Source: Hyperoodon ampullatus (lineage: Eukaryota > Chordata > Mammalia > Artiodactyla > Ziphiidae). Taken from it: a stretch of DNA of 64,000 nucleotides. The notes below the pieces were generated by a model. It worked only from the letters and a program-made list of their open reading frames with translations. It did not search any database and was not told the DNA's origin. Where the stretch lies: the NCBI GenBank assembly GCA_949752795.1, contig OX457068.1, positions 55,084,516-55,148,515 of the forward strand, given 5' to 3'. A program made the translations under genes and the position numbers. Below, piece after piece: positions 23,720 through 36,410 of this stretch; positions within the stretch are counted from its first letter, which is position 1; the number at the start of each line of letters is the position of its first letter.

Positions 23720-26700
23720 ATGGTAATAGGAATATACACATCGATAGCTACCCTAATTGTAAATGGATTAAATGCTCCAAACAAATGACATAGATTGGCT
23801 GAATGGATACAAAAACAAGACCCATTCATATGTTGTCTACAAGAGACCCACTCCTGGCCAAGGGACACATACAGACTAAAAGGGAGGGGATGGAAAAAGA
23901 TATTCCATGCAAATGGAAATCAAAAGAAAGCTGGAATAGCAACTCTCATATCATACAAAATAAAGACTATTACAGGAGACAAAGAAGGACACTACATAAT
24001 GATCAAGGGATCAATCCAAAAAGAAGATATAATAATTGTAAATATTTATGCACCCAAAATAGGAGTACCTCAATACATAAGGCAAATGCTAACAATCATA
24101 AAAGAAGAAATTGATGGTAACACAATCATAGTAGGGGATTTTAACACCCCACTTTCAGCAATGGACAGTTCAATCAAAATAAAAATAAATAAGGAAAAAC
24201 AAGCTTTAAATGACACATTAAAAAGATGTACTTAATTTATATTTATAGGACATGCTATCCAAAAAAAAAAAGCAGATTACACTTTCTTCTGAAGGGCTCA
24301 TGGTAGATTCTCCAGGGTAGATCAAGCCATGGTAACTTTAAGAAAACTGAAATTGTATCAAGTACATTATCTGACCACAATGCTATGAGGCTAGATCTCA
24401 ATTACAGAAAAAAAAAAACTATAAAAATTGTAAATACATGGAGGCTAAGCAGTACACAACTAAATAAACAAGGGATAATTGATGAAGTCAAAGAGGAATC
24501 AAAATATGCCTAGAAACAAATGACAATGAAAACAGGACAACCCAAAATCTATGGGATGCAGCGAAAGCAGTTTTAAGAGGGAAGTTTATAGCATAGAGTC
24601 CTACTTCAAGAAGCAAGAAACATATCACATTAACAACATAATCTTACACCTAAAGCAATTAGTAAAAGAAGAAGAAGAACAACAACAACAACAAAAAACA
24701 AAGTTAACAGAAGGAAAGAAACCATTAAGATCAGATAAGAAATAAATGAAAAGGGAATGAAGGAAACATAGAAAATATCAATAAAACTAAAAGCTGGATC
24801 TTTGAGAAGATAAAAGAAATTGATATACCACCTTCCAGACTCATCACAAAAAAAAAGGGAGAAGACACAAATCAATAAAATTGGAAATGAAAAAGAAGTA
24901 ACAACTGACACTGCAGAAATACAAAGTATCATGAGAGATTACTACAAGCAACTATATGCCAATAAAATGCACAACCTGGAAGAAAGGGACAAATTCTTAG
25001 AAAAACACAACCTTCCAAGACTGAGCCAGGGAAAAAAAGAAAATATAAACAGACCAATCACAAGCACTGAAATTGAAACTGTGATTAAAAAGTTTTCAAC
25101 AAACAAAAGCCCAGCACAAGAGGGCTTCACAGGCAAATTCTATCAAACTTTTAGAGAATAGCTAACACATACACTTCTCAAAATCTTCCAAAATATAGCA
25201 GAGGGAGGAACACTGCCAAACTCATTCAATGAGGCCACCACCACCCTGTTACCAAAACCAGACAAAGATGTCACCAAGAAAGAAAACTACAGGCCAATAT
25301 CACTGATGAAATTGGATGCAAAAATCCTCAACAAAATACTAGCAAAGAGAATCCAACAGCACATTAAAAGGATCATATACCATTCAAGTGGGGTTTATCC
25401 CAGGAATGCAAGGATTCTTCAATATGGCAAATCAATAAATGTGATAAACCATATTAACCAATTGAAGGAGAAAAACCCTATGATAATCTCAATAGATGCC
25501 GAAAAAGGTTTTGACAAAATTCAATACCGTTTATGATAAAAACTCTCCGGAAAGTAGGCATAGAGGGAGCTTACCTCAACATAATAAGGGCCATAAATGA
25601 CAAACCCACAGCCAATATCATTCTTAATTGTGAAAACCTGAAATCATTGCCTCTAAGATCAGGAACAACACAAAGTTCCCTATTCTCACCACTATTATTC
25701 AGCATAGATTTGGAAGTTTTAGCCACAGAAATCAAGGATGAAAAAGAAATAAAAGTAATCCAAATCAGAAAACAAGTAAAACTCTCACTGTTTGCAGATG
25801 ACATGATACTATACATAGAGAATCCTAAGGATGCTACCAGAAAACTACTAGAGCTAATCAATGAATTTGGTAAAGTAGCATGACACAAAATTAATGCACA
25901 GAAATCTCTTGCATTCCTATACACAAATGATGAAATATCTGAAAGAGAAACTAAGGAAACACTCCCATTTACCACTGCGACAAAAAGAATAAAATACCTA
26001 GGAATAAACCTACCTAAGGAGATAAAAGACCTCTATGCAGAAAACTATAAGACACCGATGAAAGGAATTAAAGATGATACAAAAGATGGAGCTATATACC
26101 ATGTTCCTTGATTGGCAGAATCAACATTGTGAAAAATGACTATAATGCCCAAAGCAATCTACAGATTCAATGCAAGCCCTATCAAAATAACAAGGGCATT
26201 TTTCACTGAACTAGAACAAAATATTTCACAATTTGTATGGAAACACAGTCAAAGCAATCTTGAGAAAGGAAAACGGAGCTGCAGGAAGCAGTTTCCCTAA
26301 ATTCAGACTATACTACAAAGCTACAGTAATCAAGACAGTATGGTACTGGCACAAAAGCAGAAATATAGACCAATGGAACAGGATAGAAAGCCCAGAGCTA
26401 AACCCACACACCTACGGTCACCTTACCTTTGACAAAGGAGGCAAGGATATGCAATGGAGAAGAGACAGCCTCTTCAATAAGAGATTCTGGGAAAACTGGA
26501 CAGCTACATGTAAAAGAATGAAATTACAATACTCCCTAACACCATACACAAAAATAAACTCAAAATGGATTAAAGATCTAAATGTAAGGCCACAAACTAT
26601 AAAACTCTTAGAGGAAAACATAGGCAGATCACTCTATGACATAAACCACAGCAAGATCCTTTATGGCACCCCTCCTAGAGAAATGGAAATAAAAACAAAA

Positions 26701-27574
26701 ATTAAAAAAAATGGGATCTAATGAAACTTAAAAGCTTTTGCACAGCAAAGGAAAACATAAATGGGACAAAAAGACAGCCCTCAGAATTGGAGAAAATATT
26801 TGCAAATGTAGCAACTGACAATGATTAATCTCCAAAATATACAAGCAGCTCATGCAGTTCAATATCAAAAATACAAACAACCTAATCTAAGAATCGGCAG
26901 AAGACCTCAGTAGACATTTATCCAAAGAAGATATACCAATTGCCAACAAAAACATGAAAGGTTGCTCAACATCACTAATCATTAGAGAAATGCAAATCAA
27001 AAGTACAATGATGTATCACCTCACACAGGTCAGAATGGGCATCATCAAAATATCTACAAACAATAAATGCTGGAGAGGGTGTGGAGAAAAGGGAACACTC
27101 TTGCACTGTTGGTGGGAATGTAAATTGATACAGCCACGATGGAGACAGTATGAAGGTTCCTTAAAAAACTAAAAATAGAACCACCATATGACCCAGAAAT
27201 TCCATGACTAGGCATATACACTGAGAAATCATAATTCCTAATGTGCCATGTACCACAAGGTTCATTGCAGCTCTATTTACAATAGCCAGGACATGGAAGC
27301 AACCTAAGCCCATCGACAGATGAATGGATAAAGAAGATGGGCATATATATACAATGGAATATTACTCAGCCAAAAAAATAAATGAAATTGAGTTATTTGT
27401 AGTGAGGTGGATGGACCTAGAATCTGTCATACAGAGTGAAGTAAGTCAGAAAGGAAAAAAAAAACAAATACCTTATGCTAACAAATATATATGGAATCTA
27501 AAAGAAAAAAATGGTTCTGAAGTATTTAGGGTCAGGATAGGAATAAAGACGATACATAGAGAATGCACTTGAGG
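23720..27574 (+). pseudogene. L1 ORF2 pseudogene (endonuclease / reverse transcriptase)
   Basis: ORF2p nicks target DNA and reverse-transcribes L1 RNA. The ATG at 23720 begins MVIGIYTSIATLIVNGLN, with an early stop at a former CGA codon. The endonuclease block at 23795-24235 keeps QETH and GDFNTPLSAMDSS. Linker blocks follow to 25161 (SPAQEGFTGKFYQTF). The RT block at 25306-25883 keeps [10 protein letters not shown] and the catalytic FADDM, but the usual RQGCPLSP reads QSSLFSP. C-terminal blocks at 26233-26721, 26954-27172 ([18 protein letters not shown]) and 27324-27572 complete it. At least six frame breaks make it non-functional. Confidence 0.92.
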
Positions 27575-27874
27575 ACATGGGGAGTGTGAAGGTTAAGCTG
27601 GGATGAAGTGAGAGAGTGGCATGGACATATATACACTACCAAATGTGAAATAGATACCTAGTGGGAAGCAGCCCCATAACACCAGTAGATCAGCTCGGTG
27701 CTATGTGACCATCTCAAGGGATGAGATAGGGGGCATGGGTGGGAACCACAAGAGGGGGGAGATATGGGGATATATGTATATGTATAGCTGATTTACTTTG
27801 TTATAAATCAGAAAGTAGCACCCCATTGTAAAGTAAGTATGCTTCAATAAAGATGTTAAAAAAAAAAAAAAAAA
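27575..27874 (+). other. 3' UTR and A-tail of the full-length L1
   Basis: The usual 3' UTR order is present: 'tacactaccaaatgtgaaat', 'agcagcc', 'gatcagctcggtgctatgtg', 'gatttactttgttataaatc', 'caataaagatgttaaaa', ending in an 18-A tail at 27857-27874. Confidence 0.88.
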
Positions 27875-28575
27875 ACTAAACTAAAACTAGAACTACCATA
27901 TGACCAAACAATCCCACTGCTGGACATATATCCTGAGAAAACCATAATTCCAAAAAGTCATGTACCACAATGTTCATTGAAGCTCTATTTACAATAGCCA
28001 CGACATGGAAGCAACCTAAGTGTTCATTAACAGATTAATGGATAGAGAAGATATGGCATATATATATACAATGGAATATTACTCAGCCATAAAAAAGAAA
28101 TGAAATTGAGTTATTTGTAGTGAGGTGGATGCACATAACATCTGTCATACAGAGTGAAGTAATCAGAAAGAGATAAAAAATAGCATATTCTAACACCTAT
28201 ATGTGGAATCTAAAAAAAAAAGGTTCTGAAGAACCTAGGGGCAGTACAGGAATAAAGACGGAGACATAGAGAATGGACTTGAGGACACGGGAAGGGGGAA
28301 GGGTAAGCTGGGACAAAGTGAGAAAGTGGTATGGAAAAATATATACTACCAAATGTAAAATAGATAGCTAGTGGGAAGCAGCCTCATAGCACAGGGAGAT
28401 CAGCTAGGTTTCTTGTGACCACCTAGAGGGTTGGAATAGGGAGGGTGAGATGGAGATGCAAGAGAGAGAAGATAAGGGGATATATGTATATATATGGCTG
28501 ATTCACTTTGTTATACAGCAGAAACTAACACACTATTGTAAAGCAATTATACTCCAATAAAGTTGTTAAAAAATA
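27875..28575 (+). mobile_element. Truncated L1 3' fragment lodged in the A-tail
   Basis: It begins within the ORF2 C-terminal coding region ('agaactaccatatgacc', equivalent to residues ..ELPYDP..) and proceeds through 'cctgagaaaaccataattcc', 'atggaatattactcagcc', the 3' UTR, and 'tatactccaataaag' with an A-rich end. It is a second copy of sequence already present just upstream at about 27170-27870, in the same orientation. Confidence 0.88.
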
Positions 28576-28607
28576 AAAATTAATTAAAAAAATAAAATAT
28601 GGAAACT

Positions 28608-29793
28608 ATATGAAAAAAGGTATTGTTTAGGGGTATAAGATACTATGAAGGACAAATGTAGATTAGAATGAGAAGTGTCATAGAGGGAAACTCCCAATAA
28701 TCAAAATATTTCATAGTTATTATGGAAATGGGGAATAAAAAGGAATTAGAAGGGAGCAAGGGAAAATCTTTGTCCAAAACAGAGTCATTTCAAATGATTA
28801 CTCAGGTCCTCATATATGTGTCCAAACCAAACATTTTATGATCTCCATTTCCTGGAATATTAAAAATTATGTTCATGGGTAGCAAAACATCATCCCTCTT
28901 TTAAAATACAAAAATAGTGTTTAAACAAAACTCTGTAAACTGACATGGATACATTTTTTCAATGACTGATTTAAATTAGCATCTTCCTGCTAAAGCAAAA
29001 AATAAAGATAAATATCATGAAACTAAGGGTTTCCAATTTCACAACTTCCAACCCACACTTTGCCTCACCGCCCTGGTTTCCTTTGGAGAATTTGTCTCAG
29101 ACAGATGGTAGTGAGTTAACAAGTCTAGACTGTGGGAGTATATTTCTGCATTTGCATCTATGTGGTTATATAGAATAATTTTTCACTGAAATGGCACGTA
29201 TCATTGGGACGAGCTCCAGGACTTTACGACTTCTCCTTCCTAGGTTGAATATAGCATGTGTACAATTTACTCTGGCCACTGCAAAATTCCACCACAGCTG
29301 GAATGGAGAGCAGCAGCTGCTTGCCAGCACACAGCAACAGGGCATAACCATTTAGAATTGTAAATGAGAGTCAGCCTTCGATAGACATTGCAGGGGGAAT
29401 TTAAAGCCAGAGGAAGCAGTTAGTTGAACTGGAACAGAGCCAGGCAAGTAGGACCAGATTTTCCCCAACTTTGAGAAGAAGGCAATGTGTGATACGTGAG
29501 CATGCTGTCGGTCTAGGCTCACAGGACAAGGAATTAGGAGCAGGGATGAACTGATTATTGGGATCCTCTTTTGGACTAGGAAGGTGGATTGAGTTCCTGA
29601 TTCAGCCAGACTACCTTCATTTTTAAGCCTCTTATCTAAGTACACACCCAACCCCAACACTGTTTAGCTTATGAGATGATAAGATTACAGTTTGAGGGAG
29701 GAGGTCTGTAACACTCTCTGACAGTGCTTGACTTGGCTTTTAATAGACATGGGCTGAAATGTAGAGACCTTGTGCATTGGAACACAGAAGATT
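28608..29793. other. No recognised feature
   Basis: Unique-looking non-coding sequence. Open frames at 29166-29351 and 29352-29660 (minus) abut each other but share no domain or codon pattern suggesting a gene. Confidence 0.4.
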
Positions 29794-29800
29794 GGCTAGT

Positions 29801-30099
29801 TTTTTTTTTTTTAACACCTTTATTGGAGTGTAATTGCTTTACAATTGTGTGTTAGTTTCTGCTTTATAACAAAGTGAATCAGCTATACATATACATATAT
29901 CCCCAAATCTCCTCCCTCTTGTGCCTCACTCCCATCCTCCCTATCCCAACCTTCTAGGTGGTCACAAAGCACGAAGGTGATCTCCCTGTGCTGTGCAGTT
30001 GCTTCCCACCAGCTATCTATTTTACATTTGGAAGTATATATAAGTCCATGCCATTCTCTCACTTGGTCCCAGCTTACCCTTTGTCCTCCTGGTGTCCTC
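29801..30099 (-). mobile_element. L1 3'-UTR fragment, antisense, 5'-truncated
   Basis: The T run at 29801-29812 is the antisense A-tail. It is followed by 'cacctttattggagtgtaat', 'taacaaagtgaatcagctat', 'ggtggtcacaaagcac' and 'ccagctatctattttac', the exact antisense order of the L1 3' UTR. Short direct repeats 'ggctagt' (29794-29800) and 'ggctagc' (30100-30106), each followed by T's, are the probable TSD. Confidence 0.88.
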
Positions 30100-30109
30100 G
30101 GCTAGCTTT

Positions 30110-30740
30110 TATAGAAGAAGTTTCAGAGCTTCTCTGTGGCAGCTGGAGTGGAGACCTATAAGCTGATCTGGAAAGAGTCTTTTCTTTCTAATGGGAGCCA
30201 CCACATTGTGTTCCTTTAATTACATCATGTCATGTTGTGTCCCTGTGTGAAATGACACAGAGGAACACGTGGTGACCTAGGATAACTGTGATACATTGCA
30301 TCCTGAACAGAGGCTGGCTTTGAAAGGCATCTGATGTGGCAAAAAAGGTAGTTCCTATGTCTGTGGGAGTCATGGGTGGTTTTACCATTACACATCACAA
30401 AATATTCAAGGATAAGATTATGTGTGAGCCAACAGAGGCTTTTTGCCAACTTGTATTTTTATTAGTGAAGTGCAATAATTTTACACCAAAAATAATAAAA
30501 ATTATAATTATTAAGTAAATAAAACAGCTTCTGTCATAAGGATTAATTTCCCATAATTGGATTAGATGATAGAACTAACATCAGAGTGGGGTTCAGTCTA
30601 ACAGTTGTTTGTTTCCTGAACTTGAGATTAAAAAGGAGCATAGGAGAAAATTACAATTGTCTAGTCAGCCATCAAGTAGGATTATTTACAATAAGTTTCT
30701 CTGAAATTGTAATAAAAGATAAAAACAAACATCTAGAACC
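30110..30740. other. No recognised feature
   Basis: Non-coding. A 60-codon plus-strand frame at 30336-30518 has no supporting features. Confidence 0.4.
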
Positions 30741-30741
30741 A

Positions 30742-30940
30742 CACTGTACAATATGGTAGTCACTAGTCACATGAGGATATTCAAATGCAAATCAAATAAT
30801 AAAATTAAAGGGTCAGTTCCTTAGTTGTAGTAGCCACATTTTAAGTGTTCAACAGTCACATGTGACGAGTGACTGCTTTATTAGACAACTCAGATACAGA
30901 ATATTTCCATCATAGCAGAAAGTTCTAATGGACAGCCCTG
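30742..30940. mobile_element. MER5A-like non-autonomous hAT (Charlie) DNA transposon
   Basis: Reads collinear with MER5A: left end 'cactgtacaatatggtagtc', 'actagtcacatg', a central A/T-rich arm, then 'cattttaagtgttcaacagt', 'agaatatttccatcatagca' and right end 'tctaatggacagccctg'. It is about 200 bp and non-coding. The flanking octamers (30734-30741 and 30941-30948) do not match, as expected for an old copy. Confidence 0.8.
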
Positions 30941-30944
30941 GATG

Positions 30945-31373
30945 AAAAGAGAGAAAAAAAAATTACCTCTATGTTTCTGATTTCCTCACATATGTTGACA
31001 AGTAGAATAAATATCTGGATGATTAAATGCATTTTTTTCACTTTTTATGCAGATCTTTTCATGACATAGAAAAAATTTCATTTTATTGTGTGGAATTAGA
31101 TGTTTATTTTCTCTTTGCTTGCCATGATTTGTAAATGATGTTTTCCCACTAAAATGCCCAGAATACAGGTTCCTTTGGAATGCAAATGAGCATCATTATT
31201 AGTAAAACCAGGTTTGGAGCTTAGTTGTTGATGTTCTCAGCAGAATGGAAATGCACACACAGAAAACCACTTTACTGTTCCCTATAAAGAGGCCAGGGTA
31301 CTGACATTTTAGTTGGGAAATATACACTCTTATAATTTCTAAGTCATGTCATTCAGAAGTCTTTACTTTCTTT
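30945..31373. other. No recognised feature
   Basis: AT-rich non-coding sequence. Nothing recognised. Confidence 0.4.
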
Positions 31374-31669
31374 TTCTTTTTATATTTTTATACAGCAGGT
31401 TTTTATTAGTCATCAACTTTATACACATGAGTGTATACATGTAAATTCCAATCACCCAATTCATCACACCACCACCCCCATCCTCCCCCAGCTTTCCCCC
31501 TTGGTGTCCATATGTTTGTGCTCTACATCTGTGTCTCTATTTCTACCCTGCAAACCGGTTCATCTGTACCAATTTTCTAGGTATGGTTAATATATATTTT
31601 ATATATTTCTAGGTATATATTTCTAGGTATGTTTAAAAAATATATATTCTAGGCATATATGTGTTAATA

Positions 31670-34600
31670 TACAATATTTGTATTTCTCTTTCTGGTTTAT
31701 TTCACTCTGTATGACAGTCTCTAAATCCATCCATGTCTCAACAAATGACCAAATTTCTTTCCTTTTTAAGGCTGCGTAGTATTCCATTGTATATATGTAC
31801 CACATCTTCTCTATCCATTCATCTGTCGATGGACATTTAGGTGGCTTCCATGACCTGGCTACTGTAAATAGTGCTTCAATGAACATTGGGGTGCATGTGT
31901 CTTTTTGAATTATGGTTCTCTCTGGGTATATGCCCAGTACTGGGATTGCTGTGTCATATGGTAATTCTATTTTTAGTTTTCTAGAGAACCTCCATACTGT
32001 TCTCCACAGTGGCTGTATCAATTTACATTCCCACCAACAGTGCAAGAGGCTTCCCTTTTCTCCAAAGCCTCTCCAGCATTTGTTGTTTGTAGATATTCTG
32101 ATGATGCCCATTCTAACTGGTGAGAGGTGATACCACAATGAACTTTTGATTTGCATTTCTCTAATAATTAGTGATGTTGAGCAGCTTTTCATGTGCTTCT
32201 TGGCCATCTGTATGTCTTCTTTGGAGAAATGTCTACTTAGGTCTTCTGACTATTTTTGGATTGGGTTGCTTGATTCTTTTAATATTGAGCTGCACGAGAT
32301 GTTTGTATATTTTGGAGATTAATCCTTGTCCATTGATTTGTTTGCAAATATTTTCTCCAATTCTGAGTGCTGTCTTTTCATCTTGTTTATGGTTTCCTTT
32401 GCTGTGCAAAAGCTTTGAAGTTTCATTAGGTCCCATTTGTTTATTTTTGTTTTTATTTCTATTACTCTAGGAGGTGGATCAAAAAAGATCTTGCTGTGAT
32501 TTATGTCAAAGAGTGTTCTTCCTATGTTTTCCTCTAAGAGTTTTATAGTGTCCGGTCTTACATTTAGGTCTCTAAACCATCTTGAGTTTATTTTTGTGTA
32601 TGTTGTTAAGGGGTGTTCTAATTTCATTCTTTTACATGTAGCTGTCCAGTTTTCCCAGCACCACTTATTGAAGAGACTGTCTTTTCTCCATTGTATATCA
32701 TTGCCTCCTCTGTCATAGAATAGTTGACCATAGGTCTTTGGGTTTATCTCTGGGCTTTCTATCTTGTTGCATTGATCTATATTTCTGTTTTTGTGCCAGT
32801 ATCATATTATCTGATTCCTGTAGCTTTGTAGTATAGTCTGAAGTAAGGGAGTCTGATTCCTCCAGCTCTATTTTTTTCCCTCAAGACTTCTTTTGTTATT
32901 CAGAGTCTTTTGTGTGTCTATATAAATTTTAAGATTTTTTGTTCTTCTTCTGGAAAAAATGTCATTGGTAATTTGATAGGCCTTGCATTGAATCTGTAGA
33001 TTGCTTTGGTCTTTATAGTCATTTTTCACAATGTTGATTCTGCCAATCCAAGAACATGGTATATCTCTCCATCTGTTGGTATCATCTTTAACTTCTTTCA
33101 TCGGTGTCATATAGTTTTCTGCATACAGGTCTTTTATCTCCCTAGGTAGGTTTATAAATAGGTGTTTTATTCTTTTTGTTGCAATGGTAAATGGGAGTGT
33201 TTCCTTAATTTATCTTTCAGATTTTTCATCATTTGTGTATAGGAATGCAAGAGATTTCTGTGCATTAATTTTGTATCCTGCAACATTACCAAATTCATTG
33301 ACTAGCTCTAGTAGTATTCTGGTGGCATCTTTAGGATTCTCTATGTATAGTAACATGTCATCTGCAAACAGTGATAGTTTTACTTCTTCTTTTCCAATTT
33401 GTATTCCTTTTATTTCTTTTTCTTCTCTGTGGGCCATGGCTAGGACTTCCAAAGCTATGTTGAATAATAGTGGTGAGAGTGGACATCCTTGTGTTGTTCC
33501 TGATCTTAGGGGAAATTCTTTCAGTTTTTCACCATTGAGAATGATGTTTGCTGTAGGTTTTTCATATATGGCCTTTATTATGTTGAGGTAGGTTCCCTCT
33601 ATGTCCACTTACTGGAGAGTTTCTATCATAAATGGGTGTTGAATTTTGTGAAAAGCTTTTTCTGCATCTATTGAGATGATCATACAGTTTTAGTTCTTCA
33701 ATTTGTGAATATGGTATATCACATTGATGGATTTGCATATATTGAAGAATCATTGCATCCCTTGGATACCTCCCACTTGATCATGGTGTCTGATCCTTTT
33801 AATGTGTTGTTGGATTCTGTTTGCTAGTATTTTGTTGAGGATTTTTGCATCTCTATACAGCGGTGATATTGGTCTGTAAATTCCTTTTTTTTGTAGTATC
33901 TTTGTCTGGTTTTTGTGTCCGGGTGATGGTGGTCTCATAGAATGAGTTTGGGAGTGTTCCTTCCTCCGAAAATTTTTGGAAGTGTTTGAGAAGGATGGGT
34001 GTTATCTCTTCTCTAAATGTTTGATGAAATTCACCTGTGAAGCCATCTGGCCCTGGACTTTCGTTTGTTGGAAGATTTTTAATCACAATTTCAATTTAAT
34101 TACCTGTAATTGTTCTGTCCATATTTCCTATTTCTTCCTGGTTCCGTCTTGGAAGGTTATACCTTTCTAAGAATTTGTCCATTTCTTCCAGCTTGTCCAT
34201 TTTATTGGCATGGAGTTACTTTTAGTAGTCTCTTACGATGCTTTGTATTTCTGAGGTGTCTGTTGTAATTTCTCCTTTTTCATTTCTAATTTTATTGATT
34301 TTTGTCCTCTCCCTCTTTTTCTTGATGAATCTAGCTAATGGTTTATCACTTTTGTTTATCTTCTCAAAGAACACACTTTTAGTTTTATTGATCTTTGCTA
34401 TTGTTTTCTTTGTTTCTATCTCTTTTATTTCTGCTCTGATCTTTATGATTTCTTTACTTCTGCTAACTTTGGGTTTTGTTTGTTTTTCTTTCTCTACTTC
34501 CTTTAGGTGTAAGTTTAGATATTTTATTTGAGATTTTTCTTGTTTCTTGATGTAGGCTTGTATAGCTATAAACTTCCCTCTTAGAACTGCTTTTGCTGCA

Positions 34601-35447
34601 TCCCATAGGTTTTGGATCATCGTGTCTTCATTGTCATTCATCTCTAGGTATTTTTTTGATTTCCTCTTTGATTTCTTCAGTGATCTCTTGGTTATTTAGT
34701 AATGTATTGTTTAACTTCCATGTGGTTGTGTTTTTTACGTTTTTCTCCCCTGTATTTTATTTCTAATCTCATAGTGTTTTGGTCATAAAAGATGCTTGAT
34801 ATGATCTCAATTTTCTTAATTTACTCAGGCTTGATTTGTGATCCAAGCTGTGATCTATCCTGGAGAAAGTTCCATGTGCACTTGAGAAGAAATTGTAATC
34901 TGCTGTTTTTGGATGGAAGGTCCTATAAATATCAATAAATGTATCTGGTCTATTGTGTCATTTAAAGCTTGTGTCTCCTTATTAATTTTCTGTTTGGATG
35001 ATCTGTCCATTGGTGTAAGTGAGGTGTTAAAGTCCCCCACTATTATTGTGTTACTGGCAATTTCCTCTTTTATAGCTTTTAGCATTTGCCTTATGTATTG
35101 AGGTACTCCTTGTTGGGTGCATATACATTTATAGGTGATATATCTTCTTGGATTGATCCTTTGATCATTATGTAGTCTACTGTAACTTTATTTTAAAGTC
35201 TATTTTTTCTGATATGAGTATTGCTACTCCAGCTTTCTTTTGATTTCCATTTGCATGGAATATCGTTTTCCATCCCATCACTTTCAGTCTATATGTGTCC
35301 CTAGGTCTGTAGTGGGTTTCTTGTAGACAGCATATATATGGGTCTTATTTCTGTGTCCATTCAGCAAGCCTGTGTCTTTTGGTCGGAGCATTTAATCCAT
35401 TCACGTTTAAGGTAATTATTGATGTGTATGTTCCTATGACAATTTTC
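31670..35447 (-). pseudogene. L1 ORF2 pseudogene, antisense
   Basis: Fragments in order on the minus strand are: endonuclease (34855-35085, GDFNTSLTPMDRSS); linker (34222-34641; 33853-34086, SPGPDGFTGEFHQTF); RT (33210-33608, [19 protein letters not shown] and intact catalytic FADDM); then 32868-33110, 32319-32627 ([14 protein letters not shown]) and the C-terminal block 31623-32207. In the C-terminal block the cysteine motif reads [18 protein letters not shown]: the second cysteine is phenylalanine. The expected start ATG near 35447 reads ATT. Clearly inactive. Confidence 0.9.
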
Positions 35448-35501
35448 TTAATTGTTTTGCGTTTGTTTTTGTAGGTCCTTTCCTTCTCTTCTCTTTCCCA
35501 C

Positions 35502-36404
35502 TTAGAGAAGTTCCTTTAGCATTTTTTGTAGATCTGGTTTCGTGGTGCTGAATTCTCTTAGCTTTTGCTTGTCTGTAAAGCTTTTATTTCTCCATCGAAT
35601 CTGAATGAGATCCTTACTGGGCAGAGTAATCTTGGTTGTAGGTCCTTCCCTTTCATCACTTTAAGTATATCATGCCACTGCCTTCTGGCTTGTAGAGTTT
35701 CTGCTGAGAAATCAGCTGTTAACCTTATGGGAGTTCCATTGTATATTATTTGTCATTTTCCCCTTGCTGTTTTCAATAATTTTACTTTGTCTTTAATTTT
35801 TGCCAATTTGATTACTATGTGTCTCGGCATGTTTCTCCTTGGGTTTAACCTGTTTGGGACTCACTGTGCCTCCTGGACTTGGGTGGCTATTTCCTTTCTC
35901 ATGTTAGGGAAGTTTTTGACTATAATCTCTTCAAATATTTTCTTGGGACCTTTCTCTCTCTCCTCCCTCTGGGACCCCTATAATGAACATGTCATTGCAT
36001 TTAAACTTGTCCCAGAGGTCTCTTAGGCTGTCTTCATTTCTTTTCATTATTTTTTCTTTATTCTGTTCCACAGCAGTGAATTCCACCATTCTGTCATCCA
36101 GATCACTTGTCTGTTCTTCTGCCTCAGTTATTCTGCTATTGATTCCTTCTAGGGTAGTTTTCATTTCAGTTATTGTATTGCTCATCTCTGTTTGCTTGTT
36201 TTTTAATTCTTCTAGGTCTTTGTTAAACATTTCTTGCATCTTCTCAATCTTTGCCTCCATTCTTTTTCCGAGGTCCTGGATCATCTTCACTATCATTATT
36301 CTGAATTCTTTTTCTGGAAGGTTGCCTATCTCCATTTCATTTAATTGTTTTTCTGGGGTTTTATCTTGTTCTTTCATCTGGTACATAACCCTCTTCCTTT
36401 TCAT
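35502..36404 (-). pseudogene. L1 ORF1 pseudogene, antisense
   Basis: The best block (35931-36404) starts MKRKRVMYQMKEQDKTPEKQ. It has the long coiled coil (FRIMIVKMIQDLGKRMEAK, FNKDLEELKNKQTEM, GINSRITEAEEQTSDLDD) and reaches the start of the RNA-binding half (SLRDLWDKFKCND). The CTD continues with frame breaks to the natural end (MLKELL then TAA, with the stop at 35502-35504). The coiled coil is the best-conserved ORF1 segment in the window. Confidence 0.88.
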
Positions 36405-36410
36405 CTTGTC

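Larger units (their letters stand above)
20647..28592 (+). mobile_element. Full-length decayed L1 with a second truncated L1 in its tail
   Basis: The element begins 'ggggggcgccttcaaggtgg', the usual start of cetartiodactyl L1. It has a 2.1-kb 5' UTR, ORF1, ORF2, 3' UTR and a first A-tail at 27857-27874. A second 0.7-kb L1 3' fragment follows directly. The outer flanks 'taaaataggggaact' (20632-20646) and 'taaaatatggaaact' (28593-28607) match at 13 of 15 positions, so both parts lie inside one TSD. Both ORFs carry many stops and frameshifts, so the element is inactive. Either a later L1 landed in the A-tail, or the original transcript read through into an adjacent L1 fragment. Confidence 0.87.
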
